Source: Leptospira fletcheri
GTDB lineage: Bacteria; Spirochaetota; Leptospiria; Leptospirales; Leptospiraceae
DNA: 64,000 nucleotides
Assembly (NCBI RefSeq): GCF_004769195.1
Contig: NZ_RQET01000009.1
Span: 186,001-250,000 of the forward strand
Direction: 5' to 3'
The position numbers and the translations under genes were made by a program. Below, one piece after another: positions 27,933-36,614 of the stretch. A model generated the notes under the pieces. That model did no database searches, was not told the DNA's origin, and was given only the letters and a program-made list of their open reading frames with translations. Within the stretch, counting starts at the first letter, position 1, and each line of letters opens with the position of its first letter.

Positions 27933-28325
27933 ATGTTATCCCTGTCGGAACAGCTTAAGCATCGAATCTCAACCGTACTGTCGATACTATCTTCGATCAT
28001 CTTTCTACAGACTCTTTTTTTCAAGTTCACCGGAGCGGACGAGTCCGTGGAGATCTTTGCCACCATGGGAATGGAGCCTTGGGGAAGGATCTGGACAGGG
28101 ACATTCGAATTTCTCATAGCCGTTTTACTCCTGATCCCGCCCCTAAGATTTATCGGAGCGATCGGAGGTTTTTTCCTGATGGTAGGCGCGGTCTTTTCCC
28201 ACCTTCTTTTTCTGGGAATCGTAGTCCACAATGACGGAGGTTTGCTCTTCGGGTTGGCCTTGTTCACCCTCGCCTCCTGTACGATCATTTTAAGTATAGA
28301 ATGGGACAGTCGGCCCGCTCCCTAA
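27933..28325 (+). CDS. DoxX-like membrane protein
   Basis: Small integral membrane protein of 130 aa with four hydrophobic helices (about 14-32, 56-74, 78-98, 102-120). The pattern FKFTGADE... EPWGRIWTGTFEFLIAVLLL matches the DoxX/DoxD-like family. An AGGAGCT ribosome-binding site stands about 8 bases before the ATG. Its role is unknown. Confidence 0.75.
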   Translation: MLSLSEQLKHRISTVLSILSSIIFLQTLFFKFTGADESVEIFATMGMEPWGRIWTGTFEFLIAVLLLIPPLRFIGAIGGFFLMVGAVFSHLLFLGIVVHNDGGLLFGLALFTLASCTIILSIEWDSRPAP

Positions 28326-28514
28326 AAGTCGGATCAGAAGAACCTTTCCGAGATCGAAATTGCGGTAGGAGATTCCGTGTTTCCGAGAGGGTGCGTCCCG
28401 TTGGATCGTAACGTATTTTTATCCCAAATTCGATCGAAACTTCCTCTTACAAACGGCCGATTCCGTTGACATTTCCAATCCGTCGGATCTTATGGGATAA
28501 GGTCGCTTCACCTG

Positions 28515-29312
28515 ATGAAATTCCCACGAGGAAAAATATACGACGGATTCTTTGTTTCCGACGTTCATTATCTGCTGAACAAAAAAATCAAATCCCATAA
28601 GCACAAAGAGCTTTTTCAATTACTCGATCATCTGGACAGGAAGGAGATCAAGTTTCATAATCTTTATCTGGTAGGAGACATCATCGAAAGCTGGTTTTTC
28701 AGCGCAGACAGAAGGTTGACCAGAATTAAGGGAAAGAAAAGGTTCAACAAATTATTCGATCGATTGGACCGCCTTTCCAGCGGCAAGGGAAGGAAATATT
28801 ACATCGTAGGAAACCACGATACGACTTCCTATTTAATGAGATTGTCCCCCAGAGTGGAAAGCTATCTGCGGGCAAGGGACTGGATCATCTGCGAAAAAGC
28901 GGAAGACGATCTCCTGATCGCGTTGCACGGTCATCAGGGCCAGTACAATAAATTCACTTGGATCGGATCCATATTCATATTAAGAATCTTACACGTCTTT
29001 GCCTCCTTGTTTCCGGGAATCTTCCGATTCTCCGAGAATTTTTATCACAAACATTTGAACAGACAAGACCCGACGACCGCCGAAGAAACACTCGCCTATT
29101 ACCAGAAGCTGGCAAAATTCGCACACCAAGGCAAAAAAGTGCTGATTTCGGGACACACACACGATTTCCTATGTCTGCCGAAAATGAACATTATTAACAC
29201 CGGAGATTGGGTGAAAAGCAACACGTTCGTAATCCAGGATCTGCGCAAATTCATCGGGATCAGAATGACCGCTAGAAAAGAATTCAAAAAGGAATTTCGA
29301 TTAAAAGTCTGA
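28515..29312 (+). CDS. LpxH-like calcineurin-type metallophosphoesterase
   Basis: 265-aa metal-dependent phosphoesterase. All five family metal motifs are visible: DVHY (residue 15 region), GDIIES, GNHDT, HGHQGQ and GHTHDF. The arrangement and the GDxxE/W context resemble UDP-2,3-diacylglucosamine hydrolase relatives that act in lipid A synthesis. The protein has extra helical inserts, and I cannot tell LpxH function from a paralogue. Confidence 0.8.
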   Translation: MKFPRGKIYDGFFVSDVHYLLNKKIKSHKHKELFQLLDHLDRKEIKFHNLYLVGDIIESWFFSADRRLTRIKGKKRFNKLFDRLDRLSSGKGRKYYIVGNHDTTSYLMRLSPRVESYLRARDWIICEKAEDDLLIALHGHQGQYNKFTWIGSIFILRILHVFASLFPGIFRFSENFYHKHLNRQDPTTAEETLAYYQKLAKFAHQGKKVLISGHTHDFLCLPKMNIINTGDWVKSNTFVIQDLRKFIGIRMTARKEFKKEFRLKV

Positions 29313-29424
29313 TCGAAAGCTACCGGGCAAATCCGAATTTTCCGTCGGACGGTTCGAATCAGAAAATCCCTGTCGCGGATGAAAGGAAATTGCAAAATCT
29401 TTCCTTGTATGTATACTTTCGCCC

Positions 29425-30999
29425 ATGTCGGAAGAACAACTCTTCGCAACTCTTAGGATTATAGACAATCACCCCTGGTTATTCTGGTTCGGCGTCACCG
29501 GTATTTTTCTAATCTCGGTTTTCATCCACGACCTGGTTCAAAGAAAACACACGATAAAACACAACTTTCCCATCGTAGGTCATATCCGTTATTTGTTCGA
29601 GATGATCGGTCCGGAGTTGAGACAGTATTGGGTCGCCAACGACAAGGAGGAAATGCCTTTTAATCGCGCCGAACGGTCCTGGGTTTACGCGACTGCGAAG
29701 AAGCAAAACAATAATTTCGGTTTCGGGACCACCGAATTGTTATACGACGCGGGCTATCCGATCATAAAGCATTCCGCGTTTCCCTTTCCGGAAGGTCAGG
29801 CCAAATTTCTGAACGGAGACCCTTCCATGATCCCTTCCTTAAAAGTCATGGGCGAATCCCGAGGCAGAAAAAAACCTTATCGCCCTTCTTCCGTCATCAA
29901 CATCTCCGCTATGTCATACGGATCTTTGGGAGAAAGAGCGGTATCCGCACTTAACCAAGGAGCAAAGCTTGCTCGATGTTATCATAATACGGGAGAGGGA
30001 GGCCTTTCCCCTTATCACGCCTTCGGAGCGGACGTCGTGTGGCAGTTAGGAACGGGGTATTTCGGCGCTAGAGACGAAAAAGGAAAGTTTTCCATGGATA
30101 AGTTTCTGGAACGTCTCTCCGAAAATCCGTACGTCAGAGCCATAGAGATCAAATTATCCCAGGGCGCGAAACCCGGAAAGGGTGGAATCTTACCTGGCGC
30201 CAAAGTCACCGCGGAAATCGCAAAAATCCGCGGAATCCAGCAGGGACAGGATTGTATTTCGCCTAACGCACATTCCGAATTTACGGACGTAAAAGGCCTT
30301 GTGGAATTCATAGAAAAAATTGCGGGAGAAACGGGCCTGCCCGTGGGCATCAAGAGCGCGGTAGGAGAGTCCAAGTTTTGGGAAGAGTTGGCGGAAAGAA
30401 TGAAATCCGGCGGAAAAGGCCCCGACTTCATTACCATAGACGGAGGGGAAGGCGGCACGGGAGCTGCTCCCTTAACGTTTACGGACCACGTCTCTTTGCC
30501 CTTTAAAGTGGGATTCGCCCGCGTATATCGTATTTTTCAGAATGCAAGGATCGCGGACGGAATCGTCTGGATTGGAAGTGGAAAATTAGGTTTTCCTGAT
30601 AGAGCTATCGTGGCTTTCGCGATGGGGTGCGACTTGATCAACGTGGCCAGGGAATCCATGATGTCCATAGGATGCATCCAAGCCCAGAAATGTCATACGG
30701 GTCATTGCCCTGCCGGAGTCGCAACTCAGAGCAGATGGTTGCAAGCAGGGTTGGACGTGAATCTTAAAGCCGAGCGAGCCGCGAGTTATATCAAAGGATT
30801 CCGGAAGGAGTTACTTGCAGTCGCGCACGCATGCGGATACGAACATCCTCTTCAATTTACCGGGTCGGATATAGAAATAGGAGCCGGACTGAACCGCTTC
30901 CGAACGCTTTCCGAAGTATTGGAATACGAACGGGAACCGGTCCGTTTTACTACGATGATGGATTATACCAGTTTTATCCCTGAAAAATCATCTGCCTGA
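29425..30999 (+). CDS. FMN-binding glutamate synthase-like protein, membrane-anchored
   Basis: 524 aa. An N-terminal membrane anchor (LFWFGVTGIFLISVFIHDLV, residues 18-37) precedes a complete GltB-type alpha/beta barrel: ISAMSYGSLGERAVSALNQGAKL (FMN site), TGEGGLSPYH, KPGKGGILPGAKVT, then ITIDGGEGGTGAAPLTF. The cysteine cluster CIQAQKCHTGHCPAGVATQ fits the [3Fe-4S] binding region. There is no glutaminase domain, so it belongs to the stand-alone FMN glutamate synthase family of unproven substrate. Its 3' end overlaps the convergent glycerophosphodiesterase gene by 12 bases. Confidence 0.88.
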   Translation: MSEEQLFATLRIIDNHPWLFWFGVTGIFLISVFIHDLVQRKHTIKHNFPIVGHIRYLFEMIGPELRQYWVANDKEEMPFNRAERSWVYATAKKQNNNFGFGTTELLYDAGYPIIKHSAFPFPEGQAKFLNGDPSMIPSLKVMGESRGRKKPYRPSSVINISAMSYGSLGERAVSALNQGAKLARCYHNTGEGGLSPYHAFGADVVWQLGTGYFGARDEKGKFSMDKFLERLSENPYVRAIEIKLSQGAKPGKGGILPGAKVTAEIAKIRGIQQGQDCISPNAHSEFTDVKGLVEFIEKIAGETGLPVGIKSAVGESKFWEELAERMKSGGKGPDFITIDGGEGGTGAAPLTFTDHVSLPFKVGFARVYRIFQNARIADGIVWIGSGKLGFPDRAIVAFAMGCDLINVARESMMSIGCIQAQKCHTGHCPAGVATQSRWLQAGLDVNLKAERAASYIKGFRKELLAVAHACGYEHPLQFTGSDIEIGAGLNRFRTLSEVLEYEREPVRFTTMMDYTSFIPEKSSA

Positions 31000-31887
31000 T
31001 TCTTTCAGGACTTGGGAAAGTAGATCCGGACGATCGGTAATGATCCCGTCGACCCCGTCCTTGAGGAGTCTTCGCATATCGGAAGGATCATTTACCGTCC
31101 ACGGATAGATTTTATATCCTAGGGAATGGTATTTTTTCACATAATCCTCGTCCACCATCAGATGCTCCGGAGCCAATATATCCGGAACGGCCTTGTCGTT
31201 CAGCAGGAGATTCCTCAATGCCACTTTCTTATAATAGGACATCTGGGAATCCTTGAACGTAGCATAGATTTGTCCTCTCAGAATCTCCGGCTTTTTCTCC
31301 TTAATCCGTTCCAGTACGAACGGATTGAAAGAGGAGACGAAGACGTATTTCGGAAATTTTTTCTTCGTGAGCAGATCGATGACTGCATCCGCCACCTGTT
31401 TTGCGGGTTCCCCCGATTCTTCGGATTTGATTTCGATGTCTATGACCGACTTTCCGCCGAATTCGTTTAACACTTCCTCTAAAGTCGGGACCTCTTCTCC
31501 CTTGTATTCGGGAGCGAAATGACTTCCCGCATCCAACCGTTTGATGTCCGCCAGAGAAGTGTCCTTGACCTTTCCTTTTCCGTTCGTCACCCGATCCAGA
31601 TTATAATCGTGTATAACGACCAATTCTCCGGTTTTACAAAGCATAGTGTCCAGCTCGAAGCCGTGTCCGTATTTCATCGCTAAACGAAATCCGGAAAGGG
31701 TGTTTTCCGGAGCCAAGGCCCTGGCACCTCTGTGTCCGAGAATTAACACGGACTGCGGAAATTCTTTCCGTACGAGATCCGTGCGCGGAGAATGAGGAAC
31801 ACAATTCGTTCCGAAAAGTAGAAATACAAAGAAGACGCCGAGAAAAAGGGAATTTCGGCCGTGCATCCGGAATCTAGTCGAGAACAT
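30988..31887 (-). CDS. glycerophosphodiester phosphodiesterase, probable lipoprotein
   Basis: Exported TIM-barrel enzyme splitting glycerophosphodiesters into glycerol-3-phosphate and an alcohol. The catalytic start is LGHRGARALAPENTLSGF, then ELDTMLCKTGELVVIHDYNLDRVTNG gives the metal Glu/Asp and second His. The N-terminus is a signal peptide ending in LLFGTNC, a possible lipobox, so the protein is likely lipid-anchored. I chose the ATG at 31887 because AAGGAG stands 8 bases upstream; a longer frame would start at 31923. About 299 aa. Confidence 0.9.
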   Translation of the reverse strand: MFSTRFRMHGRNSLFLGVFFVFLLFGTNCVPHSPRTDLVRKEFPQSVLILGHRGARALAPENTLSGFRLAMKYGHGFELDTMLCKTGELVVIHDYNLDRVTNGKGKVKDTSLADIKRLDAGSHFAPEYKGEEVPTLEEVLNEFGGKSVIDIEIKSEESGEPAKQVADAVIDLLTKKKFPKYVFVSSFNPFVLERIKEKKPEILRGQIYATFKDSQMSYYKKVALRNLLLNDKAVPDILAPEHLMVDEDYVKKYHSLGYKIYPWTVNDPSDMRRLLKDGVDGIITDRPDLLSQVLKESGR

Positions 31888-32028
31888 TTGGATCGCTCCT
31901 TCCGCGGAAAGCGGTGCTATCAAAACGACAAGGACCTTTCTAACTCCGTTCGAGTTTCGGAAAAGAAGTTTTCAGGAGAATCGCTTGCCTTTTTTTCATT
32001 TCGTAACAAACTTTGCGCCATTATAAGG

Positions 32029-32748
32029 ATGAAAATTCTGATCGACCACGTTCGAGAAGTCTTAATCGTATTGCGCTCTCCCAGTTCCGCGTTCCAAAGC
32101 GCGGGTACGGATCCGAATTTTCTAGTCTCTTTCCTAAGGGTTTTTTTCTTTTTCCTAATCGGCTCCTTCGTCGGCGGACTTTTCTCCCTGCAATCCGCGG
32201 CCATTTTTCTGGCTTTCGGAGGCTCCTTCCTGAATTTTCTTTTCATCGTTCTTTTGCCTTCCGTTTTTTGGGGAGCGATATACTCCGCGCTGTATTCCGG
32301 ATGCTTTTTACTGATCGGAGGAATTCTTCTCTATTGGATTCCGAAATATTCCCGGGGACTGACGGATGTACGCAAAAGCGCCACCTTCGTTTCCAGATTG
32401 GCTTTTCTTTTCCCGCTCTGTTCCTGCCTGTATCTTATGCTTCCTGCGGGCCGGTTCCGTTTCACCGTTTTGATCCTTTTCTTCCTCTATTCCAGCTACC
32501 TACTCCTGAACGTCCTTTATTACGGATTGAAATGCGAACGCAGGAATTCGTTTATCAGCAGCCTGGCAGTCGGCTCGGTCTCGCTTTTCCTCTTCTTCTG
32601 GATGAATGGAGGAGTTTCCCAAGACCTGTTCCGGCCTTCCTATCCCAAATCCATGACACCGGAAGAAGAGAAGGAAAAAATCCAGGAAGCGAAAGAAGTC
32701 ATCGAAAGATTGGAAAAAGCAAGAAGGGAAAAAGGCCTTTCGAATTAA
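32029..32748 (+). CDS. Yip1-like polytopic membrane protein
   Basis: 239 aa. Five to six hydrophobic helices (about 32-52, 62-85, 88-104, 128-146, 150-166, 182-196) are followed by a charged coiled tail (EEEKEKIQEAKEVIERLEKARREK). The start MKILIDHVREVLIVLRSPSSAF resembles Yip1-domain proteins, which often begin with a helix before the first membrane span. I chose the ATG at 32029, preceded by AAGG; a longer frame from 31861 would run over the divergent GDPD gene's start. Function is unknown. Confidence 0.6.
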   Translation: MKILIDHVREVLIVLRSPSSAFQSAGTDPNFLVSFLRVFFFFLIGSFVGGLFSLQSAAIFLAFGGSFLNFLFIVLLPSVFWGAIYSALYSGCFLLIGGILLYWIPKYSRGLTDVRKSATFVSRLAFLFPLCSCLYLMLPAGRFRFTVLILFFLYSSYLLLNVLYYGLKCERRNSFISSLAVGSVSLFLFFWMNGGVSQDLFRPSYPKSMTPEEEKEKIQEAKEVIERLEKARREKGLSN

Positions 32749-32784
32749 AAATATAAACCCTCGAATTCAAAAAAGGAGCCGAAT

Positions 32785-33213
32785 ATGGCGCGAGTCCAAC
32801 TGCAACTGCCCGAAAAACTTTCCTGGTCCACGTCCCTTAGGATCAGAATTTACGATACGAACTTTGCCGCCCACCTAGCTCACGACAGGGTGGTTTCCCT
32901 ATTGCACGAGGCAAGAGCCAGACTTTTTCGGGAAAAGGGAACGAACGAACTGGATGTGGAAGGATCCGGAATCATTCTCACGGATCTGGTAGTGGTCTAT
33001 AAGGCAGAGGCGTTTTTCGGAGACGAGATTCGGGTGGAAATCGGAGCGGACGATTTCAGTTCCAAAGGTTGCGATCTGTATTATCGTATGGTTCACACCG
33101 ACGGACCAATCTCGGGAAAAGTGATATGCGAAGCCAAAACGGGACTAGTCTTTATGGATTACTCGACTCGAAAAGTCACGGAAGTCCCGCAAAGCTTTAA
33201 AAGTTGGTTTTAA
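32785..33213 (+). CDS. acyl-CoA thioesterase (4HBT hotdog fold)
   Basis: 142-aa hotdog-fold enzyme. NFAAHLAHDRVVSLLHEARARLFRE corresponds to the long helix of the 4-hydroxybenzoyl-CoA thioesterase/YbgC-like family, followed by strands LTDLVVVYKAEAFFGDEIRVEI and KVICEAKTGLVFMDYSTRKV. His in AHLAHD and the Glu of the helix are candidates for catalysis. AAAGGAG stands 7 bases before the ATG. It is 36 bases after the Yip1-like gene and may be co-transcribed. Confidence 0.82.
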   Translation: MARVQLQLPEKLSWSTSLRIRIYDTNFAAHLAHDRVVSLLHEARARLFREKGTNELDVEGSGIILTDLVVVYKAEAFFGDEIRVEIGADDFSSKGCDLYYRMVHTDGPISGKVICEAKTGLVFMDYSTRKVTEVPQSFKSWF

Positions 33214-33226
33214 GCGGATCCTAATA

Positions 33227-33247
33227 GGGAGGAAACTTTTTCCTCCC
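33227..33247 (+). terminator. perfect hairpin after the thioesterase gene
   Basis: A 9-bp perfect stem (GGGAGGAAA with TTTCCTCCC) with a 3-base loop starts 14 bases after the thioesterase stop. No U-tract follows, so it may act as an mRNA-stabilising hairpin or an unusual terminator. Confidence 0.45.
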
Positions 33248-33490
33248 GAGCCCTCGTCTAATAGTCGTAGGCTTCGGGAGCTCGGAAGTTTTCGGGAAAC
33301 GAGCCGAAAAAGAGAAAAAGAAGGGTGAGAGGATTTTCAACCCGGCAAAAACCCCCTCCTCTAAGGGCTAAAAGGTACCCCGAACGGGAATAGGCCTGCG
33401 CTTCCCAAACATAGATTCACGGTTTTTTCTTTGCCTGGCAGGCCATCTGGAAAGAATGGCAAGTACAGCCGGAAAGAGAGGGTTTTTCCT

Positions 33491-33847
33491 ATGAAACGGA
33501 CCGAGTTGGAGAGACGAGAAAGAGATCTCCGCAAAGCGCAAAAAAAACAAGAAACCCTGCAGAGACGTGCCAAAGGAAGCAGCATTGGAGACTTCATCGA
33601 ACAGTTGTCCGGGTTGTTTCGCCACGACGCTACGGAGATTTTCAATACCAAGGACGATATTGCGATCCTAGAAGTATTGGAAGATATGCAAGCGGTCATT
33701 CCGCAGAAAAAGTGGGACGACGTTTTAAGAAAAGCGATCAAGAAAACCGGGGTCGTGGAAAAAGAACGGGCTTATCAGGAATTGCTGGAGCTTCTCTCTT
33801 TTGAAGAGGAAGAAGACGCAGAGTCTACGGAAGAAGTAGGGGTTTAA
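33491..33847 (+). CDS. conserved hypothetical protein, charged coiled-coil
   Basis: 118 aa, very rich in Lys, Arg and Glu. The first 30 residues form an amphipathic, probably coiled helix (ELERRERDLRKAQKKQETLQRR). The middle (DFIEQLSGLFRHDATEIFNTKDDIAILEVLEDMQAVIPQKKWDDVLRKAIKKTG) looks all-helical. The acidic tail EEEEDAESTEE is disordered. The ATG at 33491 is chosen; a purine-rich GAGAGGG stands upstream. I do not recognise the family. Confidence 0.6.
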   Translation: MKRTELERRERDLRKAQKKQETLQRRAKGSSIGDFIEQLSGLFRHDATEIFNTKDDIAILEVLEDMQAVIPQKKWDDVLRKAIKKTGVVEKERAYQELLELLSFEEEEDAESTEEVGV

Positions 33848-33924
33848 ACAACCCCACGATCCGTTTGCCGGAGCAATTAGGCACGCAGACGGGTCGGTTT
33901 CTCATCTAACCAATCGAAATAGAA

Positions 33925-33964
33925 AGGACAAGATGGGGTGCGATTTTCGCTCCTACCTTGTCCT
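33925..33964. terminator. bidirectional stem-loop between hypothetical gene and RRM gene
   Basis: AGGACAAG (33925-33932) pairs with CTTGTCCT (33957-33964). Inside, GGTGCGA and TCGCTCC-type bases extend the stem imperfectly. On the minus strand the stem is followed by TTTCTATTTC, so it can end the RRM transcript. On the plus strand only a weak T-rich stretch follows. Confidence 0.5.
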
Positions 33965-33979
33965 AATTCGTTTTACCGA

Positions 33980-33997
33980 CGAAGCGAATTCGCTTCG
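33980..33997. repeat. 18-bp perfect palindrome just after the RRM gene
   Basis: CGAAGCGAATTCGCTTCG is its own reverse complement and starts 5 bases beyond the RRM gene stop on that gene's strand. It could form a short hairpin in the RRM mRNA 3' end or bind a dimeric regulator. Confidence 0.5.
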
Positions 33998-34001
33998 AAG
34001 A

Positions 34002-34262
34002 TTAATGTCTTTTCGGTCTATTGTTGAACGTCTGCGGTTTTGCGACGTCTACGTTCAGCGTTCTACCTTTAAACTCGGTTCCATTCAGACTGTTTTTGGC
34101 GTTTTCTGCCTGTTGTTCGTTTGCCATCTCTACAAAGCCGAAACCTTTGCCTTCGATGATTTTAACGAAAGCAACTTCGCCATAATTAGAGAACAATTCG
34201 TTAATTTCCGAATGCCCTACAGAGTAGTTGAGATTTCCAACAAAAAGTTTGCGATTTTGCAT
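34002..34262 (-). CDS. RRM-type RNA-binding protein
   Basis: Single-domain 86-aa RNA-binding protein of the bacterial/cyanobacterial Rbp type. RNP2 is KLFVGNLNYSV (residues 5-15) and RNP1 is KGFGFVEM (about residues 39-46), with aromatic residues in the RNA-stacking positions. A short basic tail (NNRPKRH) follows. Such proteins are often cold-induced RNA chaperones. A candidate promoter lies about 220 bases upstream, giving a long 5' leader. Confidence 0.9.
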   Translation of the reverse strand: MQNRKLFVGNLNYSVGHSEINELFSNYGEVAFVKIIEGKGFGFVEMANEQQAENAKNSLNGTEFKGRTLNVDVAKPQTFNNRPKRH

Positions 34263-34590
34263 GCTTTCCTCGATAGTTTCATTTTAGGCAGCCGGGACTT
34301 CGCAAATGGTATTTGTCGATTCCTGAAAACAACCTAAAGGCTGAGGAAGCGATTCGAGCGGGTATCCACCGCCTTTTGCTACCGGAACTTCCTGACTTTC
34401 TGGGAAACTTAGGTCCAAAAGAGATGGATCTACTACTATGACATGTGCGGTTATAAAGATCAGCGAACCTGCAATAAAGCCACTATAAAATCATATTCGA
34501 GAACATGCAAGCATAAGAAATTGTTCGAGTTTATAAGTTTGGAATCGTAATAATCGCCTCCCATCCGGCATCCGGCGGTTCCGAAAGAAA
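34263..34590. other. intergenic region, probable long 5' leader of the RRM gene
   Basis: 328 bases between the RRM gene start and the FAD dehydrogenase stop. I see no gene. It contains a good minus-strand promoter at 34482-34510. The leader downstream of that promoter is about 210 bases, long enough for a structured cold-responsive or small-RNA element; I did not find a known riboswitch motif. Confidence 0.4.
34482..34510 (-). promoter_or_regulatory. candidate sigma-70 promoter for the RRM gene
   Basis: Read on the minus strand: TTGCAT (plus coordinates 34505-34510), a 17-base spacer, then TATAGT (34482-34487). Both boxes are close to consensus and the spacing is ideal. It points toward the RRM gene. 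Confidence 0.4.
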
Positions 34591-36147
34591 TCAACGCCTA
34601 GCTTTAGCGATCTCGGCGGCACACCGAATTCCGTCCATGGCCGCCGACACGATTCCGCCGGCGTAGCCGCCTCCTTCTCCGCAGGGATACAAGCCTTTGA
34701 TTTTCACATGTTCCAGGGTTTCCGGGTCTCTCGGAATCTGAACGGGAGAAGAGGTTCTGGTTTCCGGTGCGTGAACCACGGCGTCGTTGGTCAGATATCC
34801 CCTCATGGATTTGTCGAATTCGCGGAATCCGGCGCGGAGAAGTCCGTATATGAGTCCCGGCAAAACGGAACCCAATTCCACGGATTTTACTCCCGGTGCG
34901 TAAGAAGTCTTGGGAAGGCTTTCCGACATTTTGCCGTCCACAAAGTCGGCGAGTCTCTGGGCGGGGGCGGTTTGGGTTCTTCCCCCTGCAATCCAGGCTC
35001 GTTTTTCTAGTTCTTTTTGGAATTCCATCCCCGCCAGAGGACCGAATTTCGCGTACGGTTTAAAATCCTGGAGTTGGAGTTCGACCACGACTCCTGAATT
35101 TGCAGTGGGCCTGGCTCTTTTGGAAGAGGACCAGCCGTTGGTGACGATTTCCTCCTGTTTTGTGGCGCAAGCCGCTATGACTCCGCCGGGGCACATGCAA
35201 AAAGAATACACTCCTCTACCCTCCACCTGTTTTACGATGCTATAGGGAGAAGGCGGGAGATAAGGACCTCTTTCTCCGCAACGGTACTGGATGGAATCGA
35301 TCAAGGACTGCCGGTGTTCCACTCTGACTCCTAGGGCAAGAGGTTTTGCCTGGATTTCGATCCCTTTTGCATGCAATAATTCGAATATGTCTCTAGCGGA
35401 ATGTCCCGTAGCCAAGACCAACCGTTCTGCGGTAAAACGGTCCCCTCGTTTCGTAAGAACTCCCCGGATCGAATCCCCCTCTAACAGGATATCCGTGACC
35501 CGTTGGTCGAAATGGACCTCTCCTCCCCTATCCAGAATCGTTTCGCGGATTTTGCGGACGATCTTAGGCAACTTATTCGTTCCTATATGGGGATGGGCCT
35601 CGACGAGTATGTCCTTGGAAGCGCCGAAACCCACGAGCAATTCCAGGATCCTTCTGACATTGCCTCTTTTTTTGGATCTAGTATATAACTTTCCGTCGGA
35701 ATAGGTTCCCGCTCCGCCTTCTCCGAAACAATAATTGGAATCTTCATCCACCGTATGGTGCGCATTGATCTGTCGCAAATCCAAAGGTCTGCGGGAAACG
35801 TCCTTTCCTCTTTCCAGAATCACAGGTTTCAAACCGTTCTCGATGAGTTCCAGTGCGGCAAACAATCCGGCAGGACCTGCTCCGACGACGAGAACTTCCT
35901 CGGAATCTTTTACGTTCGGATAATCCGGCAATCGCATCGGAGTTTCGAGGAACTCTTCCCCGATAAAAGCCAGGACTTTTAAATCGAACAGGATATTCCT
36001 TTGTCTAGCGTCGATCGAACGGCTCAAAATCTCCACATGACGGAGTTCCTGCATCGGAATCCTAGCGGACTTAGAGACGTATTTTCTCAGTTCTTCCTCT
36101 TGCCCTGCGATCTCGGGCGATACCCGAAGATGGAGTTCTTGGATCAT
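34591..36147 (-). CDS. FAD-dependent dehydrogenase (COG2509-like)
   Basis: 518-aa flavoprotein. The dinucleotide-binding motif VLVVGAGPAGLFAALELIENG is at about residues 84-104, preceded by a small N-terminal domain (ELHLRVSPEIAGQEEELRKYV) characteristic of this uncharacterised FAD-dehydrogenase group. Further FAD contacts are RLVLATGHSARDIF and the C-terminal GLYPCGEGGGYAGGIVSAAMDG. CxxC-type redox pairs are not evident. It starts 18 bases after the truncated methyltransferase gene on the same strand. Confidence 0.88.
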   Translation of the reverse strand: MIQELHLRVSPEIAGQEEELRKYVSKSARIPMQELRHVEILSRSIDARQRNILFDLKVLAFIGEEFLETPMRLPDYPNVKDSEEVLVVGAGPAGLFAALELIENGLKPVILERGKDVSRRPLDLRQINAHHTVDEDSNYCFGEGGAGTYSDGKLYTRSKKRGNVRRILELLVGFGASKDILVEAHPHIGTNKLPKIVRKIRETILDRGGEVHFDQRVTDILLEGDSIRGVLTKRGDRFTAERLVLATGHSARDIFELLHAKGIEIQAKPLALGVRVEHRQSLIDSIQYRCGERGPYLPPSPYSIVKQVEGRGVYSFCMCPGGVIAACATKQEEIVTNGWSSSKRARPTANSGVVVELQLQDFKPYAKFGPLAGMEFQKELEKRAWIAGGRTQTAPAQRLADFVDGKMSESLPKTSYAPGVKSVELGSVLPGLIYGLLRAGFREFDKSMRGYLTNDAVVHAPETRTSSPVQIPRDPETLEHVKIKGLYPCGEGGGYAGGIVSAAMDGIRCAAEIAKARR

Positions 36148-36165
36148 TCGACTTCCCTGCTCGGA

Positions 36166-36579
36166 TCAGTTCAGTAGGAATTTGCCGGAATAGGATTTGA
36201 ATTTTTCGCGCAAAAATTCCATCCCTTCTTTTTTTTGCATCGCGAGCGGAGTAACCTTCGTTTTGATCAAATAACAATCGGGAAAGGAAGCGTACAAACC
36301 GGCCAGCTTGGAAAACTTAGTCGCGTCGTATTCCACCGCGATCCCGTTCCAACCCTGACGGAACAGAAACAGCGTATTAGACATGGTAATGCCGTCCGAA
36401 GCCGCGATGTCCACGCAGAAACGTTCTTTGATTCCGAGCGTTTCCAGATACTTACGGATAATGCTTTCTTCGTCCAGATTCGAAAACGTCGAACCGGATT
36501 TCTTTCGAATCGAGCGCAGGAGAAAGGCGGCCGCTTTGAGGAGAATCGGCGGTAGGAATTGTCTTAAGAGATTTTTCAT
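36166..36579 (-). pseudogene. truncated FkbM-like methyltransferase
   Basis: 137 aa. FCVDIAASDGITMSNT (about residue 54) looks like the SAM-binding motif I of FkbM-type methyltransferases, followed by GWNGIAVEYDATKFSKLAGLY, the second strand with its acidic SAM contact. Full-length relatives continue for about 100 residues more, including the rest of the Rossmann fold. Here the frame stops soon after KVTPLAMQKK and the next gene begins 18 bases later, so no room is left for the missing part. It may be a deletion remnant, though a short functional protein cannot be excluded. Confidence 0.55.
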
Positions 36580-36614
36580 GAGTCGGATTGACTCTTCCTA
36601 CCATGCAGTTCGAT

